From Chloroflexota bacterium (GTDB lineage Bacteria; Chloroflexota; Dehalococcoidia; Lucifugimonadales; Lucifugimonadaceae), in NCBI GenBank assembly GCA_022574675.1, contig JACZRO010000011.1, positions 1-33,972 of the forward strand: a stretch of DNA of 33,972 nucleotides, in the 5' to 3' direction. The notes under the pieces were generated by a model. It was not told where the DNA came from. It ran no database searches and saw nothing but the letters and a program-made list of their open reading frames with translations. Shown here one piece after another: positions 1-6,825 of the stretch (position 1 is its first letter; each line of letters opens with the position of its first letter). Both the position numbers and the translations under genes were made by a program.

Positions 1-8
1 GCGACGCC

Positions 9-719
9 CTAGCGCCCTTCCTCTACCTGGACTTTCTGCCAGTCGTAATCGACGTCTCCGTCGTAGAAGCGGTCCGGGTGTTCTATGGCCCAGAGTTGCT
101 TTCGCATGTTCCAGTGGTCGGGCTCGACCTTCATGCCCTCGCGCCAGATGGCCGCTGCGCCCTCCGTGTCACCGGCGTGGTAGAGCGACAGGCCGCGCTC
201 GAAGTGGTCGAGGCTCGCGACGTCGACGGCGCCCTTCACCGGGGTTTCGTCTGTCAGTTTGAGTTCGCCGTTTAACAGGAACTCGGTCACGAGTCGTTTG
301 GTGGCCGGCTTTCGGATGTCGAACCCGCCGTAAAGGGCGTATCGGAGCACGCCGTCGGCATCGATCAACGCCCCGTTGGGCACGGCGCGCACGCCGAAGG
401 TCCGGGTGACGGTGGTGCCGGTGTCCACGACCGTTGTGAACTCTGCGCCCGCCTTCTCGTGGTAGGGCCGCGGAAGATCGGGTCCCTGCAAATCCACGGC
501 GATGGAGAGAAGGTCCGAGCCAGCGGCGGTTATCTGTCCGTACATCTGCTGCCAGACCGGCAGCTGTTCACGGCAGCCTCACCAGGAGGCCCACATGAAG
601 ACCGCGAGGCGTTTTCCCCGGTAGTCGGAGAGGCTCACATCGCTGCCGTCTAACGACGGGAGCGTGAAGTCCGGGACAAGGTCCCCGATGGCCGGGGCGG
701 CGGTGCGGGTCGATGTCAT
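9..719 (-). CDS. TlpA/ResA-like thioredoxin-fold protein, predicted selenoprotein (in-frame TGA read as Sec47)
   Basis: Predicted thiol-disulfide (selenol) oxidoreductase of 236 aa. Reading from ATG 719 gives a normal redoxin N-terminus: PDFTLPSLDG, then LSDYRGKRLAVFMWASW, then TGA at 581-579, then GCREQLPVWQQ in the same frame. Family members have Cys at the TGA position (WASWCxxCRE...LP), so TGA replaces the nucleophilic cysteine and gives a U47-G-C49 motif, one residue shorter than the usual CxxC. The fold continues with the cis-Pro region (FGVRAVPNGALIDADG) and a C-terminal TPR-like helical part (HFERGLSLYHAGDTEGAA). A GGAG lies about 10 nt before the ATG. A SECIS-type hairpin follows the TGA. 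Automated calling would start at ATG 545 and lose the active site. No signal peptide is visible, so the protein is probably cytoplasmic. The fold is clear; Sec decoding is inference, since the selA/B/C/D genes are not in the window. Confidence 0.83.
548..564 (-). promoter_or_regulatory. Predicted bacterial SECIS hairpin for the TlpA-like gene
   Basis: On the minus strand a perfect 6-bp stem, GCTGCC/GGCAGC, closes a GGTCT loop, 17 nt in all. It starts 14 nt after the in-frame TGA (581-579). The GGUCU apical loop is the same as in the E. coli fdhF SECIS, where a 17-nt minihelix lies 11 nt after the UGA and its loop G and U contact SelB. The hairpin lies wholly within coding sequence, as bacterial SECIS elements do. 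Confidence 0.78.
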
Positions 720-790
720 CTGGTGGGCTCCGATTCCGGCGGCATACCGGCGTGGCGATTTCTAGCGGGAGCGTTTCTGAGGGGAGACAT

Positions 791-827
791 CTCCCTCACC
801 CCAACCCTCTCCCACCGGGAGAGGGGG
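791..827. repeat. REP-like palindrome, CCCTCTCCC/GGGAGAGG family, copy 1
   Basis: A CTCCCTCACCCCAACC lead is followed by the palindrome CTCTCCC-accg-GGAGAG. It sits in the 186-bp gap between the two predicted selenoprotein genes. A near-identical copy is at 1238-1273 and a degenerate one at 1685-1744. Repeats of this type are common intergenic palindromes in GC-rich bacteria. A role in mRNA ends is possible but not shown. Confidence 0.7.
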
Positions 828-881
828 CATGTTACCGAGGCGGGGTCGCAGGGAGGGAGGACAATTGGAGAAGTGTCTTAT

Positions 882-900
882 CGGGAACTCACGGTTCCCG
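882..900 (-). promoter_or_regulatory. Predicted SECIS hairpin for the glutaredoxin-like gene
   Basis: A perfect 7-bp stem, CGGGAAC/GTTCCCG, closes a CGTGA loop. It starts 14 nt after the in-frame TGA (917-915), the same spacing as in the neighbouring TlpA-like gene, and has a G among the first two loop bases as bacterial SECIS elements usually do. Here the stem lies just past the TAG (908-906), in the 3' untranslated part. It could be read as a terminator stem, but no T-run follows. Confidence 0.6.
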
Positions 901-905
901 GCGGG

Positions 906-1148
906 CTACCAGCTTCAGCCGATGCCGTGGTAGCCGACCTCTACGTCCCCGTTGCGAACGAGGACCGGCGTCGTGCGGTCGCCGCCGGTGAGCTTCTCCA
1001 CCTCGGGCCAGCGGTCCTCGTTGACGCTCATGTCGATCTCGATGTATTGGACCCCCTGTTCGTCGAGTTCCTCCTTGAGCATGTTCGAGAAGTCGCACTC
1101 GGGGTGCGAGTACAGGATCGGTGTTTCTGTCGCTTCCGGGGTAGTCAA
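906..1148 (-). CDS. Glutaredoxin-like protein with predicted C-terminal selenocysteine (Sec78-Ser-Trp-stop)
   Basis: Small thioredoxin-fold protein of 80 aa if the TGA at 917-915 is read through, or 77 aa if not. The N-terminus ILYSHPECDFSNMLKEEL is the glutaredoxin beta1-alpha1 unit, with a single active-site cysteine, C18-D-F-S21, in place of CxxC. TTPVLV is the cis-Pro region. The conventional ORF stops in ...VGYHGIG-TGA; the next codons are AGC, TGG and TAG, so readthrough gives a U-x-x-stop tail. This matches the name of the NCBI family I recall as 'Uxx-star family glutaredoxin-like (seleno)protein', which must be checked. The start is TTG at 1148 because no ATG or GTG lies between it and the upstream in-frame TGA; an AAGGA lies 13 nt upstream. 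A C18-U78 redox pair would be functionally reasonable but is inference. Confidence 0.75.
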
Positions 1149-1237
1149 CTTCGGGTTGCCGTCCTTGTCTGGTTGTTCACGGAATCAGGTATGGGTGTGC
1201 GTTTGGGTTACTGACTGAGTATCGGGGGATGGGACTT

Positions 1238-1273
1238 CTCCCTCACCCTAACCCTCTCCCGCTGGGAGAGGGG
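1238..1273. repeat. REP-like palindrome, CCCTCTCCC/GGGAGAGG family, copy 2
   Basis: A CTCCCTCACCCTAACC lead is followed by CTCTCCC-gctg-GGAGAG, closely matching copy 1 at 791-827. It lies in the 268-bp gap between the YHS gene and the glutaredoxin-like gene, in which I see no other gene. Confidence 0.7.
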
Positions 1274-1416
1274 ACATCGGCCTGGTCCGCTCCCAGGAGG
1301 GCACTCCGCCTGGGGAGGAGGTCTTCCGGCCAGTCACTCCCATGCCATCGCTTCGGTGGGCCGGGCCGCTCTTTCATCGTATCTGATGCCCGGACCGGTA
1401 ACCCCGGTGCGATCCC

Positions 1417-1623
1417 TTACATGCTCATGCCTTTGTAGTTCGGGTCCAGGTACTTTGCCGGTTCCTTCGAGAACGAAACCCGACAGCCCGGAGAGCAGAA
1501 GTAGTAGGTCTCGCCCTCGTGTTCGTGCGACCCGCCGTTCGGGTTGCCCGTGTCCACGTCCATCTTGCAGACGGGATCGGTCGCCGTGTCCGGGTGCTTG
1601 CTGAAAAACGGGATCCTGGGCAT
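1417..1623 (-). CDS. YHS domain-containing protein
   Basis: Small protein of 68 aa consisting almost entirely of a YHS domain, a metal-binding module often found beside or within copper ATPases and metallo-oxygenases. Diagnostic residues are DPVCKMDVDT near residues 16-25 and YYFCSPGCRVSF near 40-51, supplying three cysteines for metal. A His/Glu-rich loop (SHEHEGETYY) links them. The start is ATG 1623 with GGAG seven bases upstream. The gene lies 136 bp downstream of the copper ATPase on the same strand, so a role as a metal (probably copper) chaperone or sensor is inferred from context. Transcription may be shared with copA, but a repeat fills the gap. Confidence 0.85.
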   Translation of the reverse strand: MPRIPFFSKHPDTATDPVCKMDVDTGNPNGGSHEHEGETYYFCSPGCRVSFSKEPAKYLDPNYKGMSM

Positions 1624-1643
1624 TTTCGGTCTCCAATGTTGCT

Positions 1644-1667
1644 GGCGGAACGGGTCCGCCCCTGTGC
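1644..1667. repeat. GGCGGA-n-TCCGCCCCT palindromic repeat, copy 1
   Basis: GGCGGA (1644-1649), a 5-nt loop and TCCGCC (1655-1660) are followed by CCTGTGC. The 16 bases GGGTCCGCCCCTGTGC recur exactly at 10280-10295, and a related palindrome is at 19874-19898. Confidence 0.65.
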
Positions 1668-1684
1668 GGTGATTGTGAGCGGGA

Positions 1685-1744
1685 CTTCCCTCTCACCCTT
1701 CCTCGGAAGGGCAGGCTCCTGGTCCTCTCCCGCCCGGAGAGGGG
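1685..1744. repeat. Degenerate CCCTCTCCC/GGGAGAGG repeat, copy 3
   Basis: A CTCTCACCCTTCC lead and a CCTCTCCCGCCCGGAGAGGGG end resemble copies 1 and 2, but an unrelated stretch is inserted between them. It lies directly after the stop of the copper ATPase gene, where a transcript end would be expected. Confidence 0.5.
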
Positions 1745-1759
1745 ATTTACGTATTTCTC

Positions 1760-4378
1760 CTAGTGCGCTTCGGCTGCGGCCATCACGGGCTCAGCCAGCG
1801 TGCCGCCGCCCGTCGGTGGCCGGTGTTCGGACATCGGCTTGCGTCCGAGCCGCAACGAGTTGAGGACAACCGTGACGGAGCTAATCGCCATCGCTCCGGC
1901 GGCTGCGATCGGGTTCAAAACGCCGTTGTTTCCGAGGATCGGCTGAAGCGCGCCCGGGACACTGCCGTCGGACCAGAACGGGTACAACACCCCGGCTGCG
2001 ACGGGGATCAGCGCCACGTTGTAGAAGAACGCCCAGAACAGGTTCTGCTTGATGGTTCGCATCGTAGACCGGCTCAGGCGGATGGCTGCGCCAACGTCCC
2101 GTACATCACCGCGCATCAGGGTGATATCGGCCGTCTCGATGGCGACATCGGCCCCGGTTCCGATGGCGATTCCGACGTCGGCCAGCGCAAGCGCCGGGGC
2201 GTCGTTGATGCCGTCCCCGACCATCGCCACGCGCCGGCCCTCTGCCTGGAACCTGGCTACGACATCCGCCTTGTCAGCGGGCATCACCTCTGCGACGACG
2301 TTCTCGATACCGACCTGTCGCGCTACAGCCTCCGCAGTACGGCGATTGTCACCGGTGAGCATCACGGGCTCGATTCCAAGGGATTTCAGATCCAAGATGG
2401 CCTGTAACGCCTCCGATTTGACCCGGTCCGCAACCCCGATCACGCCGATAAGAGCGCCGTCACGGGCGATGACCAGGGGCGTCTCACCGTTGGTGGTCAG
2501 CGTGGTGATATCGGACTCGGCGTCCGATGTGTGCACGCCTTCACCCTCCAGGAATGCGGCGGTCCCTGCGAGCACGATCCGTCCGTCAACTGTGCCGCGC
2601 ACCCCGCGGCCTGCGACGGCCTCGAAGTCCGATGCCTCCATAATCTGCAGCCCGCGTGCGGACGCTTCCTCAAGCACGGCCGCGGCAAGCGGGTGCTCGG
2701 ATGGGCGCTCGACGGCCGCCGCGGCCTCGAACAATGCGTCCTCCGATACACCGAACGTCTGTACGGAGGCTACGCGCGGGCGTCCCTCCGTGAGCGTGCC
2801 GGTCTTGTCCAGTACGACGACTTCAAGCTTGTGCGCCGTCTCCAGCGCCTCCGCGTTGCGTATCAGGATGCCGTTCTCAGCGCCGCGTCCCATGCCCACC
2901 ATGACGGCCGTCGGAGTCGCCAGCCCGAGCGCGCAGGGGCAGGCGATGACCAGGACGGCCACGGTGGCGAGCAGGGCGTTGACGTAGATGGGCGCCGGGC
3001 CGATCAGAGACCATGTGATGAAGACCGCGGTGGCGATCACGAGCACCACCGGCACGAAGCGTGCGGTGATCATGTCAACGAGGCGCTGGATAGGGGCGCG
3101 CGATCCCTGGGCGTCCTCGACCATCTTGATGATCTGAGACAGCAGGGTCTCTCTCCCAACGCCGGTCGCGGCGAAGCGGATGCTCCCGTGCCCGTTGACC
3201 GTACCGGCGAACACCTTGTCATCGGCGGTTTTCTCGACGGGAATGCTCTCGCCGGTCAGCATTGACTCGTCGATCGAGGTCGTTCCGGAGACGATCAGGC
3301 CGTCGACCGCGATCCGCTCCCCGGGTCTGACGACCAGCACATCACCTTCGACAACGTTCTCGATCGGCGTCTCGACAAGTTCATCACCGCGCGCCACCAG
3401 CGCCGTCCTGGGCTGCATGCCGATCAGCTTCTTGATGGCGTCGGACGTGCGGCCGCGTGCCCGCGCCTCCAGGAATCGGCCGAGGAGGATCAGGCCGATG
3501 ATCGCTGCGGCTACATCGAAATACGTGCCGGTTGAGTGGCCTCCGAACAGGGTTGAGGACTCAAATGTGCCCCGAGACACGGTGGCGGCAAAGCTGTAGG
3601 CGAACGCCACGGACGTGCCGATGGCGATCAGCGTGTTCATGTTTGATGTGCGGTGTTTGAGCGCGCCCCATGCGCCGGTGTAGAACTCCTTGCCGGCCCA
3701 GAACTGGATGGGTGTTGCGATGGCGAGGAGGAACACGTTGATCAGGGTGGGCGAAATATCCTCGAGCGCGGATACCGACTGGTACTGCATCGTCAGCATC
3801 ATCACGACGGCGGCCGTTAACGCAGCAGTGACCCGAATCCGGAGGTAGCGGACCCGCGCCGCCCGACGCGCTTCCTCGTCCGGCCGCGACTGGCCATCGT
3901 CGACCACCCCCTCGACGGAGTAGCCGGCGTCGGACACGGCGGCACGGAGATCGCTCAGGTCTGTGGTCGCGGGGAAGTACTCGATGCTGGCGCGTTCGGT
4001 CGCCAGGTTGACGTTGGCCTGGACCACGCCGGTGACGGAGTTGAGCGCTTTTTCTATGTGTCCCACGCAGGCGGCGCAGGTCATGCCGCCGAGTGATAGC
4101 GTGATCGTCTCGGGGGCGGCGCCGTAGCCGGCGCTCTCGACCGCTTTCATAAGGTCGTCCGGGTTCGCCATGCCAGGGTCGAGGCGCACCGTGGCGCGCT
4201 CGGTCGCCAGGTTGACTTCGGCGTCCATGACGCCGTCGACCTCACGCAGGGCGTTGCCAACATGTACGACGCAGGCGGCGCAGGTCATGCCGGTGATTGG
4301 CATGGTTATGGATGTGATCTTGTCGGGCGTGCGCTCGGCGCCGCTCGTGTCGAGGTCCGCTTTTTCAGAGGTGGTCAT
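1760..4378 (-). CDS. copA: Copper-exporting P1B-type ATPase CopA
   Basis: Integral-membrane Cu(I) efflux ATPase of 872 aa. It has two N-terminal heavy-metal-associated domains, each with GMTCAAC (Cys33/Cys36 and again about 75 residues later). Next come the first membrane helices, the actuator-domain TGES, the Cu-site CPC motif ([15 protein letters not shown]), the phosphorylation loop DKTGTLTEG, the SEHPLAAA His-Pro motif of the nucleotide domain, and [23 protein letters not shown] plus the HMA pair points to monovalent copper or silver. The start is ATG 4378, two bases after the csoR stop, which implies translational coupling; an in-frame start at 4465 lies inside csoR and is rejected. Length and motif order are normal for the family. 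Confidence 0.96.
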   Translation of the reverse strand: MTTSEKADLDTSGAERTPDKITSITMPITGMTCAACVVHVGNALREVDGVMDAEVNLATERATVRLDPGMANPDDLMKAVESAGYGAAPETITLSLGGMTCAACVGHIEKALNSVTGVVQANVNLATERASIEYFPATTDLSDLRAAVSDAGYSVEGVVDDGQSRPDEEARRAARVRYLRIRVTAALTAAVVMMLTMQYQSVSALEDISPTLINVFLLAIATPIQFWAGKEFYTGAWGALKHRTSNMNTLIAIGTSVAFAYSFAATVSRGTFESSTLFGGHSTGTYFDVAAAIIGLILLGRFLEARARGRTSDAIKKLIGMQPRTALVARGDELVETPIENVVEGDVLVVRPGERIAVDGLIVSGTTSIDESMLTGESIPVEKTADDKVFAGTVNGHGSIRFAATGVGRETLLSQIIKMVEDAQGSRAPIQRLVDMITARFVPVVLVIATAVFITWSLIGPAPIYVNALLATVAVLVIACPCALGLATPTAVMVGMGRGAENGILIRNAEALETAHKLEVVVLDKTGTLTEGRPRVASVQTFGVSEDALFEAAAAVERPSEHPLAAAVLEEASARGLQIMEASDFEAVAGRGVRGTVDGRIVLAGTAAFLEGEGVHTSDAESDITTLTTNGETPLVIARDGALIGVIGVADRVKSEALQAILDLKSLGIEPVMLTGDNRRTAEAVARQVGIENVVAEVMPADKADVVARFQAEGRRVAMVGDGINDAPALALADVGIAIGTGADVAIETADITLMRGDVRDVGAAIRLSRSTMRTIKQNLFWAFFYNVALIPVAAGVLYPFWSDGSVPGALQPILGNNGVLNPIAAAGAMAISSVTVVLNSLRLGRKPMSEHRPPTGGGTLAEPVMAAAEAH

Positions 4379-4380
4379 TG

Positions 4381-4647
4381 TTACTTGTTGGCAAGTGCGT
4401 AGAGTTCTACGAGCTCGTCCAGAATTTCCTCCGAGCGTCCCTCGCGGACGCCTTCGACGACGCACGAGCGGAGGTGCCCGTCCAGCAGCTTCGTCTCGAG
4501 CTTCTCGATGGCCCTGCGGATGGCGTAGGTCTGCTTGAGGATATCGACGCAGTAGCGTTCCTCCTCGATCATCTTTTTAACGCCCGCCAGGTGGCCCTCG
4601 ATGTATGAAATACGATTGGTGGCGTCTTTTTTAATTTCGTCGAACAT
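4381..4647 (-). CDS. csoR: CsoR-family copper-sensing transcriptional repressor
   Basis: All-helical DNA-binding repressor of 88 aa (CsoR/RcnR family) that releases its operator on binding Cu(I). The three Cu ligands of CsoR are present and correctly spaced: Cys33 (RYCVDIL), His58 and Cys62 (DGHLRSCV). It is the first gene of the csoR-copA unit and is followed by copA after a 2-bp gap. A G-tract inverted repeat typical of CsoR sites lies 35 bp upstream of the ATG, so it probably represses its own operon. The nickel/cobalt sensor RcnR uses a different ligand set, so copper is favoured. Confidence 0.93.
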   Translation of the reverse strand: MFDEIKKDATNRISYIEGHLAGVKKMIEEERYCVDILKQTYAIRRAIEKLETKLLDGHLRSCVVEGVREGRSEEILDELVELYALANK

Positions 4648-4681
4648 GACCTGTTCCGGGTCTTGTAGCTGTCTAACCCAT

Positions 4682-4698
4682 ACCCCCCCGGTGGGGGT
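4682..4698. promoter_or_regulatory. Candidate CsoR operator
   Basis: Inverted repeat ACCCCC-ccggt-GGGGGT, flanked by AT-rich bases (cat before, ttg after). C/G-tract palindromes of this kind are the known operator type of CsoR. It lies just downstream of the predicted -10 box, between promoter and csoR start, where bound repressor would block initiation. Confidence 0.7.
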
Positions 4699-4706
4699 TT
4701 GCAGCT

Positions 4707-4735
4707 ATGATAGCCCGAATCGGGCGTCGAGTCCA
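4707..4735 (-). promoter_or_regulatory. Candidate sigma70-type promoter of csoR-copA
   Basis: Minus-strand -35 TGGACT (4735-4730), a 17-bp spacer and -10 TATCAT (4712-4707). Spacing is ideal and the -10 matches consensus at 5 of 6 positions. The predicted start point falls at the CsoR operator. Confidence 0.55.
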
Positions 4736-4822
4736 GTTCACTGCGGCCTCGGGGATGTTGACCGTTCCTATCGCCGCATCTAGCATCGACGTAGACGGGC
4801 CGTGCGCCCGCGGAGATGCGCA

Positions 4823-5182
4823 ATGCCGCGACGGTACGAGAAAGAGATCGAAGAGATCCTCGATCGTGATGACCGGCGTGCCCGGCGAACGGAGCGGGTG
4901 CGGACGGTGACGAGGCGTGTTACGGGGACTCGCCGGCGAATCTCGTTCAGCTCCGGCCAACTGATGATGGCGGGTGTCGCCCTGATCATCGCCGGGTTTG
5001 TCTTGAAGCCGCTCTTCGTGCTGCTGGCCACGGTCGGCGCCCTGCTTTTTGTCGCCGGGTACATCGCTTACTTCGCCCGATCCCGCAATCAGCCCCACGA
5101 GAAGCGGTGGAGGGGAGAGGTGGTCAAGTACCCGGACTCGTGGGCCAACCGATTCCGCCGTTTCTTCGGCCGGCGCCGCTAA
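4823..5182 (+). CDS. Small conserved-looking membrane protein, function unknown
   Basis: 119-aa protein that I cannot assign to a named family. The first ~40 residues are highly charged (RRYEKEIEEILDRDDRRARR...), predicted helical and cytoplasmic. Two hydrophobic helices follow in one block (LMMAGVALIIAGFVL and FVLLATVGALLFVAGYIAYFA). The tail is basic and ends FRRFFGRRR. ATG 4823 is chosen over an in-frame GTG at 4802 because GGAG lies seven bases upstream. The gene is divergent from csoR and shares its intergenic region. The N-terminal EIEEIL-type helix suggests partner binding, but no function can be given. Confidence 0.75.
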   Translation: MPRRYEKEIEEILDRDDRRARRTERVRTVTRRVTGTRRRISFSSGQLMMAGVALIIAGFVLKPLFVLLATVGALLFVAGYIAYFARSRNQPHEKRWRGEVVKYPDSWANRFRRFFGRRR

Positions 5183-5524
5183 TCAGCTGGATGGCGGTGA
5201 AGCCCGCCAGCGGATGGGTATCCAATCCGATTGCCTGCTGAGCCATGGCTGTGAGGTAATCCGCTCGTCCGCGATCGGTCCCGGGGGCCGTCCCCGCATG
5301 TCGGGGTGTATTGGACCGCTCGTCCAATGCTGCCGATAAAAGTGTGCTTCGAGAGCCTCAGCACGCGATGACGTGGGAGCACGCCGCCCGGGTCCGGCCA
5401 CGGGGCGACCTGTGCTAACGTGCGGCCTTCGACGAATCAGGTGCCGCGTCGCATCGTTCCAGACGGCCGTATCGCAAGGCAGCGTCGACGGACATGGAAG
5501 CCCGCCCAGGGAGGAACCGACTCA
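5183..5524. other. Intergenic region with palindromic repeats, no gene seen
   Basis: I see no convincing coding frame in these 342 bases. The stretch contains TTGGACCGCTCGTCCAA (5310-5326), a short perfect palindrome with a GCT centre, and the REP-like element at 5342-5364. The last 20 bases hold the GGAGG ribosome site of the hydrolase gene. Confidence 0.6.
5342..5364. repeat. REP-like element GTGTGCTTCGAGAGCCTCAG..., copy 1
   Basis: A 23-base segment with the core GTGCTTCGAGAGCCTCAGCAC, whose ends (GTGCT/AGCAC-like) are complementary. The same 23 bases recur at 6321-6343, and the GAGAGCCTCAG core recurs at 33755-33765. Confidence 0.7.
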
Positions 5525-6286
5525 ATGACGACCGGCAGGGAATACGAAGGACTGATGGCGGAGACCGTCACCATGAAAGGGCATGACGGCGACGAGATCA
5601 TTGCGTACCTGGCCCGACCGCTCGGCGCGGGACCGTACCCGGGTGTGATCGTCCTGCACCACATGCCTGGATGGGACGACGCCACCAAGGAGATCACGCG
5701 GAAATTCGCGCATTACGGATACATCGGTATCGACCCGAACCTGCATTTCAGGGAAGGCCCGGGAGCGCCGGACGATGTGGCCGCGGTCTCCCGTGCCGCC
5801 GGCGGCGTGCCGGACGACAGGTGTGTCGGCGACGTGGAGGGGGCGATGCGGCACCTGCGTTCGCTGCCGTACTGCAACGGCAAGATCGGGATTATCGGGT
5901 TCTGTTCCGGTGGACGCCAGGTGTACCTGAGCGTCGGGCGCATCGCTGACCTGGACGCGGCGGTGGATTGCTGGGGGGGACGGGTGATCGCATCTGCGGA
6001 TCAGCTCACCGAGCAGCAGCCGGTCGCGCCGATAGACCTGACGGCCAACATTCAGGCTCCGCTACTGGGGATCTTCGGGAACGAGGACCAGTCGCCGACG
6101 CCCGAAGACGTCAACGCAACGGAAGAAGAGCTCAAGAAGCATGGGAAGACGTACGAGTTCCATCGCTATGACGGCGCAGGCCACGGTTTCTTCGCCGTCG
6201 ACCGCCCCGGATATCGCCCGGTCCAGGCGACCGAGGCGTGGGGCGAGGTGTGGAAGTGGTTCGACCGGTATTTGAAGACCGATTGA
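5525..6286 (+). CDS. Dienelactone hydrolase family protein
   Basis: Cytoplasmic alpha/beta hydrolase of 253 aa in the carboxymethylenebutenolidase family, which hydrolyses dienelactones in aromatic ring-cleavage pathways and, in many paralogues, other esters or lactones. The nucleophile elbow is GFCSGG with Cys127, the cysteine diagnostic of this family. FGNEDQSPTPEDV supplies the likely acid and GAGHGF the catalytic His220. VIVLHHMPGWDD contributes the early oxyanion strand. ATG 5525 follows a GGAGG ten bases upstream; an in-frame start at 5420 would add an uncharacteristic basic extension. It stands alone between repeats, so the true substrate is unknown. Confidence 0.9.
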   Translation: MTTGREYEGLMAETVTMKGHDGDEIIAYLARPLGAGPYPGVIVLHHMPGWDDATKEITRKFAHYGYIGIDPNLHFREGPGAPDDVAAVSRAAGGVPDDRCVGDVEGAMRHLRSLPYCNGKIGIIGFCSGGRQVYLSVGRIADLDAAVDCWGGRVIASADQLTEQQPVAPIDLTANIQAPLLGIFGNEDQSPTPEDVNATEEELKKHGKTYEFHRYDGAGHGFFAVDRPGYRPVQATEAWGEVWKWFDRYLKTD

Positions 6287-6320
6287 GGACGCCGGAAGTT
6301 GGAAGTCGTTACACCGGGCG

Positions 6321-6345
6321 GTGTGCTTCGAGAGCCTCAGCACAC
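6321..6345. repeat. REP-like element GTGTGCTTCGAGAGCCTCAG..., copy 2
   Basis: Identical over 23 bases to 5342-5364. It lies about 60 bp upstream of the DUF6295-like gene and downstream of the hydrolase gene. Confidence 0.7.
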
Positions 6346-6401
6346 GAGTTTTCGATTCGATGTTCAGCGCACCATCAACAGATACACGGAGGACCGCACA
6401 C

Positions 6402-6683
6402 ATGTGCACATGGATCATCGAGAAGGCGGAGATGTACGGGAGCGGCAAGGGCGCGGACGGCTGGTTCCGGCTCAAGCAGGCGAACGTGTACTACGACCAC
6501 CCGTACGATGCGCCCCTGGACCACGCCTTGATCATCGACTTCGTCGCCGATCCGACGAAGCCGGGCAACCGGGTGGCGGTGGAGATCAGCGCGGATTCTG
6601 CGCGACGACTGATCAAGAGCATCGAGATCGCGCTCGGAACGGGCGTCGAGGCGCACGCCGCGGACCTGACTCCGGCAGGTTGA
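6402..6683 (+). CDS. DUF6295-like small protein
   Basis: 93-aa protein of unknown function. The sequence MCTWIIEKAEMYGSGKGADG, then NVYYDHPYDAPLDHALIIDF, then RVAVEISADSARRLIKSIE resembles, from memory, the DUF6295 family seen in actinobacteria and Chloroflexota; confirmation needs a profile search. The Met-Cys start and the YDHP and DHALIIDF segments look conserved. It has no signal peptide or membrane helix. ATG 6402 is preceded by GGAGG at good spacing; an upstream in-frame start at 6321 begins inside a repeat and is rejected. A bidirectional terminator follows 80 bp downstream. Confidence 0.78.
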   Translation: MCTWIIEKAEMYGSGKGADGWFRLKQANVYYDHPYDAPLDHALIIDFVADPTKPGNRVAVEISADSARRLIKSIEIALGTGVEAHAADLTPAG

Positions 6684-6764
6684 GGCCGCCGGCGACGCCG
6701 GGATTATCCTGGACGCATTGGACGCTATCGTGTTGGTCCGGGCGGCCCGGGCTTCTTGAACCAG

Positions 6765-6792
6765 AAAGGCCCCATCACGAGATGGGGCCTTT
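6765..6792. terminator. Bidirectional intrinsic terminator
   Basis: A perfect 12-bp stem (AAAGGCCCCATC with GATGGGGCCTTT) closes a 4-nt ACGA loop. The AAA/TTT ends serve both strands. It separates the rightward DUF6295-like gene from the leftward reductase gene ending at 6826. Confidence 0.85.
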
Positions 6793-6825
6793 CGTACATA
6801 TCGGCCGGGAAGCCGGTGTAAGGGT

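Noticed and set aside
579-581. TGA in the TlpA-like gene as a sequencing error or pseudogene
   Set aside because: The reading frame is the same on both sides, the rest of the gene is intact, the TGA sits exactly at the redox residue and a SECIS-like hairpin follows. A point mutation from TGC or TGT cannot be excluded formally.
882-900. Hairpin after the glutaredoxin-like gene as an intrinsic terminator
   Set aside because: No T-run follows on the minus strand (the next bases are ATAAGAC), and its spacing from the TGA equals that of the other SECIS. A double role remains possible.
2049-2987. 312-aa Ser/Thr/Pro-rich plus-strand frame inside copA
   Set aside because: Antisense shadow of the ATPase; composition reflects reversed codon bias.
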